Shown here: piece after piece, positions 1-6,755 of the stretch
Position numbering within the stretch: the first letter of the stretch is position 1
How the letters are laid out: the number at the start of each line of letters is the position of its first letter
Source: Arenibacterium halophilum
GTDB taxonomy: Bacteria > Pseudomonadota > Alphaproteobacteria > Rhodobacterales > Rhodobacteraceae
Reading direction: 5' to 3'
DNA: 64,000 bases
Assembly: GCF_005938225.1 (NCBI RefSeq)
Contig: NZ_VCPC01000002.1
Location: 682,001-746,000, forward strand
Notes under the pieces: model-generated
The model's input: only the letters and a program-made list of their open reading frames with translations
Database searches by the model: none
Told to the model about the DNA's origin: nothing
Program-made: the position numbers and the translations under genes

Positions 1-767
1 TGACAGCTCTGCCAAGTCGCTCCGTAAAGGAAGGCGCGCACGCGCAGGCTGTTCGTATGGGCCCGCGAGCCGGTGAAGATCCAGTCAAGCGGCGCACGCT
101 GGAGGAACGTGGAGGCTTCGGCGGGGCTGCGCGTGACCGGACGGTCAAAGTTGCGTGGGTCGAACAGGATGCTGGTATGCGTGGCGTCGAACGCGAGCGT
201 GCAGGGAAACACCACCGAATAATCCGCTGCGAAGTCTGGACGGGCAAAGGCAAGGCGCACCTCCTTCACCGGGGTTTCGGACCCACCCAGCCAGGACAGC
301 AGGCCATGCGCCAATTTGAGGATCAGCATGTGGCCGAAACGCTGGGGCTTGGTGTCGGGGGCGTAGGGCAGCAAGGCCAGTTCCACGTCTTGCGGATTGC
401 TGCGCAACTCCAGGCGAAAGTCATCCAGCAGCAGGTTCCAGAATGTCGAAAACCGAAACAGCGCCGAGACCATGCTGCGTGCCTCACGCTGCACGGTCAG
501 GAGATGCTGCAGGGCGCGCGGGCGGATCGGGCGGCTCCAGAGGCCCATCATTTCATCGCCGGTCGCCGGCGCGGCCAACTGGTACAGGGTTGCGATGTCC
601 TCGAGCGTGATGCGCTGTGTCGGCACCATCGGGCCAGTTGGCAGACCGGAGCGCTCCAGAAGGGAGATCATTTCCTCCGGGGTGCAGCGAGACCGCAACG
701 CATCAAGCCAGTCCTGGATGAACGCTGCTGATACGGTCGTCAGGGAGATCGGGTCGTGACCGGTCAT
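1..767 (-). CDS. AraC-family transcriptional regulator, N-terminal part (3' end beyond the window)
   Basis: An open frame begins at an ATG on the minus strand (complement of 765-767) and runs off the left edge, giving about 255 residues without a stop. The visible part matches the N-terminal ligand-sensing domain of the OruR/ArgR type of AraC regulator (arabinose-binding-like domain): a helical start (FIQDWLDALRSR), an HMLILKLAHGLLSWLGG stretch, and a late LAFDATHTSILFDPRNFDRPV segment typical of this domain. The C-terminal helix-turn-helix pair should lie outside the window, so the class rests on the sensor domain. It is divergent from the DMSP genes across a 114-bp gap that holds a direct repeat of TTGGCAAG, so it probably controls them; the ligand is unknown. 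Confidence 0.75.
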   Translation of the reverse strand, partial: MTGHDPISLTTVSAAFIQDWLDALRSRCTPEEMISLLERSGLPTGPMVPTQRITLEDIATLYQLAAPATGDEMMGLWSRPIRPRALQHLLTVQREARSMVSALFRFSTFWNLLLDDFRLELRSNPQDVELALLPYAPDTKPQRFGHMLILKLAHGLLSWLGGSETPVKEVRLAFARPDFAADYSVVFPCTLAFDATHTSILFDPRNFDRPVTRSPAEASTFLQRAPLDWIFTGSRAHTNSLRVRAFLYGATWQSC

Positions 768-802
768 GGAGGGCCTTGGCCGTGGCGTGATCGGATAAGA
801 GT

Positions 803-834
803 TTGGCAAGATATGAGATTATTGGCAAGGCATG
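803..834 (+). promoter_or_regulatory. Direct repeat TTGGCAAG, candidate AraC operator upstream of dmdC
   Basis: TTGGCAAG occurs at 803-810 and again at 822-829, each followed by a similar pentamer (ATATG and GCATG). The copies are in the same orientation with a 19-bp period, close to two helical turns, which suits the two-half-site direct-repeat operators of AraC regulators. The element lies 48-79 bp before the dmdC start in the gap between the divergent AraC gene and dmdC. Seen directly; the regulator assignment is inference. Confidence 0.45.
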
Positions 835-881
835 GAACGGCTATGAGGCGACAAGTCATAATTCATGATCAAGAGTGTCGC

Positions 882-2645
882 ATGTCCTATCAGCCGCCCG
901 TGCAGGATTTGATGTTCTGCATAGAACACCTGTCCCACTGGCAAAGTGTGTGCTTGCTCGACGCTTATGAGGACTGCGAGCTGTCGGATATCGGCGCCGC
1001 GCTGGAGGGCCATGCCCGGTTCTGCGCCGAACAGGTCGCGCCGCTCTCGCAGGAGGGTGACCGGCGCGGCGCCCGCTTTGACAATGGCTGGGTGACCCTG
1101 CCAGAGGGCCACGCGCGGGCCTATGCGCAGTTCGTCGAGATGGGCTGGCAGGCGCTGACCCATCCGGCGGAATTTGGTGGCATCGGGATGCCCCGCGCCG
1201 TTGGTGCGGCGGCGGTCGAGATGTTGAATGCCGCCGACATGAGCTTTGGCCTCTGTCCCCTTCTGACCGACGGGGCGATCGAGGCGCTGCTGCTGACCGG
1301 CTCGGACGAGCAGAAGGCCATCTACCTTCCGCCGCTGATCGCAGGGCGCTGGTCGGGCACGATGAACCTGACCGAGCCGCAGGCGGGCAGCGATCTGGGC
1401 CGGGTGACGACAAAGGCGATGCAACGCGCTGACCGTACTTACGGCGTCACTGGTACCAAGATCTTCATTACCTACGGCGCCCATGACCTGACCGAGAACA
1501 TCATCCACCTCGTGCTGGCGCGCACGCCCGATGCGCCGGCCGGGCCGAAGGGGTTGAGCCTTTTCATCGTGCCGCAGAAACTCGTGAAACCGGACGGAAC
1601 GCCCGGCGCCGCGAACGCTGTCACCTGCGTGAGCATCGAACACAAGTTGGGGGTGCGTGCGAGCCCGACTGCCGTGCTGGATTACGACGATGCCACCGGT
1701 TTCCTGATCGGTGAAGAAAACCGGGGCCTCGAATACATGTTCATCATGATGAACGCTGCGCGGTTTTCCGTGGGCGTGCAGGGCGTTGCGATTTCCGAGC
1801 GGGCCTATCAGTGCGCCTTGGCCTACGCGCGCGATCGCGTGCAAAGCCGCCCGATGAACGGGAGCGCCAAGGACGCGGTGCCGATCATCCAGCATCCGGA
1901 CGTGCGCCGGATGCTGATGCGGATGCGCAGCCTCACCGAAGGCGGGCGGGCGATGGCGATGGCAACCGCTGGGTTACTGGACCTTGCGCATCATGGCGAT
2001 GACCGCGAGGCGCTTGCGCTGGCCGAGTTCATGGTGCCGCTGGTCAAGAGCTTTTGCACGGAACGCGCGGTCGATGTTACCTCGCTGGGGCTTCAGGTTC
2101 ATGGCGGCATGGGTTTCATCGAGGAGACCGGCGCCGCGCAATTCTACCGCGACGCCCGCATCCTGCCGATCTACGAGGGCACCACGGCCATTCAGGCCAA
2201 CGACTTCGTGGGGCGAAAGGTGATGCGTGACGGCGGCGAAACCGCGCGACGCTTCGCGGCAGACATCAGGCAGACCGAAGCCCGGCTGGGCCGGGGCGAC
2301 GCTTCGGCGCAGGCGATCAGTGCGGCCCTCGCCGAGGCGCGGGGCGCCTTCGAGGCGGCGCTGGGCTGGATGCTGGAGACCGACCGCAAGGATATCGACG
2401 CGGTCTATGCCGGTTCTGTCCCGTTTCTGATGCTGGCGGGCAACCTCGCGGCGGGCTGGCAGCTCGCCCGGGGCGCGCTGGCGGCGCAGGCGGCGCTGGG
2501 GGACGGACAGGACAGTGCCTTCCTCTCCGGCAAGGTCGCCAGCGCGTTGTTCTACGCCCGCCACATTCTGCCCGAATGCGCCACCGATAAGGCCCGTATC
2601 CTGCACGGCGCGCCAAGCCTGCTCGACGTGGCCTTCCCCGAATAA
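882..2645 (+). CDS. dmdC: 3-methylmercaptopropionyl-CoA dehydrogenase, DmdC-type acyl-CoA dehydrogenase
   Basis: Large acyl-CoA dehydrogenase of 587 residues, matching the roughly 590-residue DmdC class rather than the usual 380-400. DmdC oxidises methylmercaptopropionyl-CoA to methylthioacryloyl-CoA with FAD. The N-terminus MSYQPPVQDLMFC is typical of this class. The middle domain carries MNLTEPQAGSDLG, and YEGTTAIQ holds a Glu at residue 432 where the catalytic base is expected. The C-terminal extension follows. The frame is open upstream to 756, but the family N-terminus begins at 882. It sits 21 bp before dmdD, and dmdA follows, which is the main reason to choose DmdC over a generic acyl-CoA dehydrogenase. 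Confidence 0.85.
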   Translation: MSYQPPVQDLMFCIEHLSHWQSVCLLDAYEDCELSDIGAALEGHARFCAEQVAPLSQEGDRRGARFDNGWVTLPEGHARAYAQFVEMGWQALTHPAEFGGIGMPRAVGAAAVEMLNAADMSFGLCPLLTDGAIEALLLTGSDEQKAIYLPPLIAGRWSGTMNLTEPQAGSDLGRVTTKAMQRADRTYGVTGTKIFITYGAHDLTENIIHLVLARTPDAPAGPKGLSLFIVPQKLVKPDGTPGAANAVTCVSIEHKLGVRASPTAVLDYDDATGFLIGEENRGLEYMFIMMNAARFSVGVQGVAISERAYQCALAYARDRVQSRPMNGSAKDAVPIIQHPDVRRMLMRMRSLTEGGRAMAMATAGLLDLAHHGDDREALALAEFMVPLVKSFCTERAVDVTSLGLQVHGGMGFIEETGAAQFYRDARILPIYEGTTAIQANDFVGRKVMRDGGETARRFAADIRQTEARLGRGDASAQAISAALAEARGAFEAALGWMLETDRKDIDAVYAGSVPFLMLAGNLAAGWQLARGALAAQAALGDGQDSAFLSGKVASALFYARHILPECATDKARILHGAPSLLDVAFPE

Positions 2646-2666
2646 CCCCCTGAAAGGACTTGCCCC

Positions 2667-3476
2667 ATGAATGACGTCGTGAACTCCGACAGCTACGAAC
2701 GCCTCACGATTTCCGAGCGTGACAACGGCCTGTATGTCGTATCGCTGAACCGCCCGGAAAAGCGCAACGCGCTGGATGTGGTGACGATCGAAGAACTGAT
2801 CCGCTTTTTCAGTGGCGCGCGGATGGCAGGCGTCCGTGCGGTGTTGCTGGCGGGCGAGGGCGATCACTTCTGCGCGGGTCTCGACCTGGTCGAACACTGG
2901 AAGGCCGACCGCAGCCCCGATGATTTCATGCACGTCTGTCTGCGCTGGCACGAGGCCTTCAACAAGATGGAATATGGCGGGGTGCCCATCATTGCAGCAC
3001 TTCAGGGCGCGGTTGTTGGTGGCGGGCTGGAACTGGCCAGCGCTGCTCATGTGCGGGTGATCGACCCCGGCACCTATTTCGCCCTGCCCGAAGGCCAGCG
3101 CGGTATCTTTACCGGCGGCGGCGCGACGATCCGGGTGTCGGACATGATCGGCAAGTACCGCATGATCGACATGATCCTGACGGGCCGCGTCTATCAGGGG
3201 CAGGAGGCGGTTGACCTCGGTCTGGCGCAATACATCACAGAGGACGGCGGCAGTTTTGCCAAGGCGATGGAACTCGCGGACAAGGTCGCGCAGAACCTGC
3301 CGCTGACGAACTTTGCCATCTGTTCGGCGGTCAGCCACATGAACAACATGTCCGGCATGGACGCCGCTTATGCAGAGGCCTTTGTCGGGGGCATCGTCAA
3401 TACGCAACCGGCGGCGCGTGAACGGCTCGAGGCCTTTGCCAACAAAACCGCCGCCCGCGTGCGGCCCAACAGCTGA
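2667..3476 (+). CDS. dmdD: Methylthioacryloyl-CoA hydratase, DmdD-type crotonase
   Basis: Crotonase-fold protein of 269 residues. DmdD hydrates methylthioacryloyl-CoA and cleaves it to acetaldehyde, methanethiol, CO2 and CoA. The CoA-binding RPEKRNALD motif is at 29-37, the oxyanion-hole region [14 protein letters not shown] at 65-78, and the paired acidic residues Glu122 (GGGLELASA) and Glu142 (LPEGQRGIF) are 20 apart, as are the two catalytic glutamates I recall for the characterised DmdD (121 and 141). The start is an ATG with an AAAGGA ribosome site 21 bp after dmdC, so the two are one transcript. AcuH-type crotonases can do the same reaction in some roseobacters, and homologues occur in other acid pathways; the neighbours favour DmdD. 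Confidence 0.82.
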   Translation: MNDVVNSDSYERLTISERDNGLYVVSLNRPEKRNALDVVTIEELIRFFSGARMAGVRAVLLAGEGDHFCAGLDLVEHWKADRSPDDFMHVCLRWHEAFNKMEYGGVPIIAALQGAVVGGGLELASAAHVRVIDPGTYFALPEGQRGIFTGGGATIRVSDMIGKYRMIDMILTGRVYQGQEAVDLGLAQYITEDGGSFAKAMELADKVAQNLPLTNFAICSAVSHMNNMSGMDAAYAEAFVGGIVNTQPAARERLEAFANKTAARVRPNS

Positions 3477-3623
3477 CCCGGGCCGCCCCGTCATGCGCCG
3501 CACCCCTCCGTCCGATCTCAAAGATACAAGGCCGTCATGGTCGAAGCCCTGCCCGAATCACCCCACGGCACGATCCGGAAGTTACAGCTTCGCAATCGCG
3601 CCACAGAACCGGAGTATCCTCCA

Positions 3624-4727
3624 ATGGCCCTGATCTCCCCGTCGCGCCGCCTGCGGCGCACCCCATTCTCCGATGGCGTCGAAGCCTCCGGGGTAAAAGC
3701 GTACACCGTCTACAACCACATGCTGTTGCCGACGGCTTTCCGTTCGATCGAAGAGGACTATCACCACCTTAAGCAAGCTGTGCAGGTCTGGGACGTTGCC
3801 TGCGAACGTCAGGTCGAGCTACGCGGCCCCGATGCCGGGCGTCTGGTTCAGTTGCTGACACCTCGCGACCTGCGGTCGATGTTGCCAGGTCAGTGCTACT
3901 ATGTGCCCATCGTCGACGAGACCGGCGGCATGTTGAACGACCCGGTGGCGGTGAAGCTGGCCGAGGATCGCTGGTGGATCTCGATTGCCGACAGCGATCT
4001 GCTCTATTGGATAAAGGGGTTGGCCTACGGCTATCGCCTTGACGTGCTGGTAGACGAACCCGACGTGTCACCGCTCGCCGTGCAGGGTCCGCGCGCCGAT
4101 GATCTCATGGCGGCGGTTTTCGGCGACGCTGTGCGAAACATACGCTTCTTCCGTTTTGCTCATCTGGATTTTCAAGGGCACGATATGGTCGTCGCGCGGT
4201 CGGGCTATTCCAAGCAAGGCGGATTCGAGATTTATGTCGAAGGCGAACAGCTTGGCATGCCGCTTTGGAATGCCTTGATGGAAGCCGGCAAATCACTGGA
4301 CGTTCATGCCGGCTGTCCCAATCTGATAGAACGGATCGAGAGCGGTTTGCTGTCCTACGGCAACGACATGACCGACGACAACACGCCCCACGAATGCGGG
4401 CTGGGGAGGTTCTGCAACACACAGACGGCGATCGGCTGCATCGGTCGGGACGCGTTGCTGCGCGTGGCGAAGGAAGGCCCGGTCAAGCAGATCCGCGCGC
4501 TGGAGATAGATGGACCAGCCGTGCCCGGCTGCGATCGCTGGTGGCCGCTGAAACATGGGGCGGACATGGTTGGCCGCGTTTCGTCGGCAGCGTGGTCGCC
4601 GGACTTCCAAACGAATGTCGCCATCGGCATGGTACGCATGACCCACTGGGACGCTGGCGCCGAGCTGACTGTCGAGACGCCCGCCGGGCAGCGACAGGTC
4701 AGAGTCCGTGAGGGTTTCTGGGCCTAG
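3624..4727 (+). CDS. dmdA: Dimethylsulfoniopropionate demethylase (GcvT family)
   Basis: A 367-residue aminomethyltransferase-like protein that moves a methyl group from DMSP to tetrahydrofolate, giving methylmercaptopropionate and 5-methyl-THF. Length and motifs fit DmdA rather than glycine-cleavage GcvT: TPFSDGVEASGV near residue 13, TVYNHMLLPT, VQVWDVACERQVE, CYYVPIVDETGGMLNDPVAVKL, DVSPLAVQGPRADDLM, SGYSKQGGFEIYVEG, and GLLSYGNDMT with HECGLGRFCN. The frame is open from 3537, but a GGAG 9 bp before the ATG at 3624 and the family N-terminus (MALISPSRRLRRTPF) set the start. It lies 147 bp after dmdD, possibly with its own promoter. No frame break or missing block is seen. Confidence 0.93.
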   Translation: MALISPSRRLRRTPFSDGVEASGVKAYTVYNHMLLPTAFRSIEEDYHHLKQAVQVWDVACERQVELRGPDAGRLVQLLTPRDLRSMLPGQCYYVPIVDETGGMLNDPVAVKLAEDRWWISIADSDLLYWIKGLAYGYRLDVLVDEPDVSPLAVQGPRADDLMAAVFGDAVRNIRFFRFAHLDFQGHDMVVARSGYSKQGGFEIYVEGEQLGMPLWNALMEAGKSLDVHAGCPNLIERIESGLLSYGNDMTDDNTPHECGLGRFCNTQTAIGCIGRDALLRVAKEGPVKQIRALEIDGPAVPGCDRWWPLKHGADMVGRVSSAAWSPDFQTNVAIGMVRMTHWDAGAELTVETPAGQRQVRVREGFWA

Positions 4728-4735
4728 CTGCCTGG

Positions 4736-4765
4736 CGCAGATGATGAATCTGCGTTTCCCTCTAT
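4736..4765 (+). terminator. Candidate terminator after dmdA
   Basis: A 7-bp perfect stem CGCAGAT (4736-4742) / ATCTGCG (4748-4754) closes a 5-nt GATGA loop and is followed at once by a pyrimidine-rich TTTCCCTCTATT tract. It starts 9 bp after the dmdA stop and fits the end of the dmd transcript, although the T-run is interrupted. Confidence 0.5.
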
Positions 4766-5205
4766 TGGATTGTGTTCTTGCGCAAAGGACCGCCAGCTTG
4801 AAATGGCGGCGCACAGGTCGCGCTGCAAAGGCAGGCGTTCCGCAATGAGGGAAGAGCCAAACACAAAGGCCAACCTAGCCAGCTGGATGCGAATGCTCTG
4901 GGCGAATATTGGGTTTTAGGCCTTCTTGCAGAACGAAGCAGGTTCACACGTCCAGCCCGAAGCTGCCCTCGAACCGACGCTTTGCCCAACGGACAAGCTC
5001 ATGCAAACTGGGCAGGAAGCAGTCGTTCGCTGCGCAGGTTGCGAACGACTGCTTGCGAGAGGGACGGTTTAGGCCGGCCGGCTGTGGCGCTTGCGAAAGT
5101 TTTTGTCTGGAGGGAACTTAATTGGCGTTATGAACGTGAGTCACATGAAGGCGGCATTGCTCGGCAAAAATGACCGACCCATCTTCGCTGGAGCATCTAG
5201 CTGGA
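4766..5205. other. Gene-free spacer before the polyketide synthase
   Basis: No frame here looks like a real protein. The only clear structure is a long perfect inverted repeat at 5017-5054, listed separately. Promoter elements for the polyketide synthase cassette should lie here, but I could not pick out convincing -35/-10 boxes. Confidence 0.5.
5017..5054. repeat. 14-bp perfect inverted repeat with 10-nt loop
   Basis: AAGCAGTCGTTCGC (5017-5030) is followed by a 10-nt loop TGCGCAGGTT and its exact complement GCGAACGACTGCTT (5041-5054). No T-run follows, so a factor-independent terminator is unlikely. It lies about 150 bp before the polyketide synthase start. It may be an operator, an RNA hairpin in the leader, or a copy of a dispersed intergenic repeat. 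Confidence 0.7.
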
Positions 5206-6261
5206 ATGACCACATATCTACACAGCCTCGGGACCGCAGTTCCTGCGCACGTCCTCTCTCAGGATGTCGTTCTCTCTCTCGCCGAGGAAGTTCTCGGCCC
5301 CAGATATCCTCAGTTCGAGCGGTTACGTCCGACGTTTCAGTCCGCAGGGATTAAGCGGCGCTATTCTGTTGTACCCCCGGAATGGTTTCTGGAGGATCAT
5401 GGCTGGAAAGATCGCAATGACGCGTATCTTGCTGGTGCGACCTCTCTGTTCATGGATGCCGCAAGTCGTGCCTTGGCGGCTGCGGGTTGGAGCGCCGCAG
5501 AGATTGATTGCATCGTGACAGTATCGTCCACCGGCATCGCAACGCCCACGCTGGAGGCACGCGCTATGGCGCAGATGGGTTTCCGCTCTGACGTGCGCCG
5601 AGTGCCGGTTTTCGGCCTTGGCTGCGGCGGCGGGGTTGCGGGGCTTTCGATTGCTCAGTCCCTGGCCGAAGCACGGTCGACGGACCGAATTCTTCTGGTT
5701 GTCGTCGAAGCCTGTTCCATATCGTTCCGTAACGATCGCCTTCAAAAGGCGGACATCATCGCGACAGTCCTGTTCGGTGACGGTGCCGCTGCAGCCTGTC
5801 TGTCGGGACGAGAAGCGCCGGGACAACGCATAACATTGGAGCCCGGTGCCCAGATCACATGGCCCGATACGCTTGGCATCATGGGCTGGGATGTAGATGA
5901 TGCCGCACTTGGAGTTGTTTTCGACCGCGCGATCCCCGATTTCGTCGACGAACATCTGTCGGCTGCTGCAAGCACGGCTCTGTCGAACTGTGGCATGACG
6001 TACGACGACGTGGATCGGTTTGTCTGTCATCCCGGAGGCGCAAAGGTTGTCACCGCGATTGAACGCGCGTTGCGTCTCGAGCAAGGCGTTCTTGTGGCTG
6101 AACGCGAAGTTCTGCGCGATGTCGGGAACATGTCGGCGCCGACCGTCCTGTTTGTCTTGAATCGGGTTCTTGAGTCGGGGCAGACGGGTCGGTTTATGAC
6201 CTCGGCGCTCGGACCGGGCTTTACCGGATCCTTTTTACCAATGACGGTGGAAGCGGCATGA
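5206..6261 (+). CDS. Type III polyketide synthase (chalcone/alkylpyrone synthase family)
   Basis: A 351-residue thiolase-fold enzyme; the family extends an acyl-CoA starter with malonyl-CoA and cyclises the product to resorcinols or pyrones. From this start the catalytic triad is visible: Cys140 in GLGCGGGVAGL, His275 in VCHPGGAKV and Asn308 in GNMSAPTVLF. The frame also has an ATG at 5170 (12 residues longer); I prefer 5206 because MTTYLHSLGTAVP is where family members usually begin, with a GGAG about 12 bp upstream. Its stop overlaps the next start by 4 bp (ATGA). The adjacent ICMT-type methyltransferase recalls B. subtilis BpsA-BpsB and Streptomyces SrsA-SrsB, suggesting an alkylpyrone or alkylresorcinol lipid. 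The product cannot be read from sequence. Confidence 0.88.
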   Translation: MTTYLHSLGTAVPAHVLSQDVVLSLAEEVLGPRYPQFERLRPTFQSAGIKRRYSVVPPEWFLEDHGWKDRNDAYLAGATSLFMDAASRALAAAGWSAAEIDCIVTVSSTGIATPTLEARAMAQMGFRSDVRRVPVFGLGCGGGVAGLSIAQSLAEARSTDRILLVVVEACSISFRNDRLQKADIIATVLFGDGAAAACLSGREAPGQRITLEPGAQITWPDTLGIMGWDVDDAALGVVFDRAIPDFVDEHLSAAASTALSNCGMTYDDVDRFVCHPGGAKVVTAIERALRLEQGVLVAEREVLRDVGNMSAPTVLFVLNRVLESGQTGRFMTSALGPGFTGSFLPMTVEAA

Positions 6262-6755
6262 CGATCGGGGCCTCGCTGTTCATCGCCTTTCTGGTGGTGC
6301 AACGCCTGTCGGAACTTCTGATTGCGCGGCGTAACACCTCTGCTTTGCTGGCCGCAGGCGCACGGGAAGTGGGCGCGGGACATTACCCGGCAATAGTTGC
6401 GCTCCACGCGGCATGGCTCGTCTGCATCGTCGTCTTCGGATACGATGAGCAGGTCCGAGGTATCTGGCTGGTCCTGTTCGCCATCCTTCAGGCTTTGCGG
6501 CTGTGGATCCTCATGTCGCTTGGGTCGCGCTGGACGACACGGATCATCGTCACCGATACACCCCTTGTGCGGCGCGGTCCCTATCGCTGGATCAACCACC
6601 CGAACTATGTGCTCGTGGTGCTAGAGATCGCCATAGCGCCGATGGTTCTGGGGCTGTGGCAGATTGCGTTGGCGTTTTCGGCGCTGAACGCGTTGATGCT
6701 GACAATTCGCATTCGTTCTGAAAACGCGGCGCTTGCCGCGATGCGGTCCGCGTGA
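6258..6755 (+). CDS. Isoprenylcysteine carboxyl methyltransferase-family membrane protein (BpsB-like)
   Basis: A 165-residue integral membrane protein with about four or five hydrophobic segments and the ICMT/PEMT C-terminal signature: RRGPYRWINHPNYVLVVLE near residue 100 (His-Pro-Asn-Tyr cofactor motif) and a late charged pair in IRSENAAL. Small stand-alone members next to a type III polyketide synthase, such as B. subtilis YpbQ/BpsB, methylate the polyketide rather than a protein. It overlaps the synthase stop and the transporter start by 4 bp on each side, so the three are translationally coupled. The likely job is O-methylation of the synthase product, by context. Confidence 0.8.
   Translation: MTIGASLFIAFLVVQRLSELLIARRNTSALLAAGAREVGAGHYPAIVALHAAWLVCIVVFGYDEQVRGIWLVLFAILQALRLWILMSLGSRWTTRIIVTDTPLVRRGPYRWINHPNYVLVVLEIAIAPMVLGLWQIALAFSALNALMLTIRIRSENAALAAMRSA

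Noticed and set aside
57-759. Two plus-strand frames of 224 and 120 codons at the left edge
   Set aside because: They lie antisense to the AraC-type gene, whose translation matches a known sensor domain; the plus-strand products are Arg/Gln-rich with no family features.
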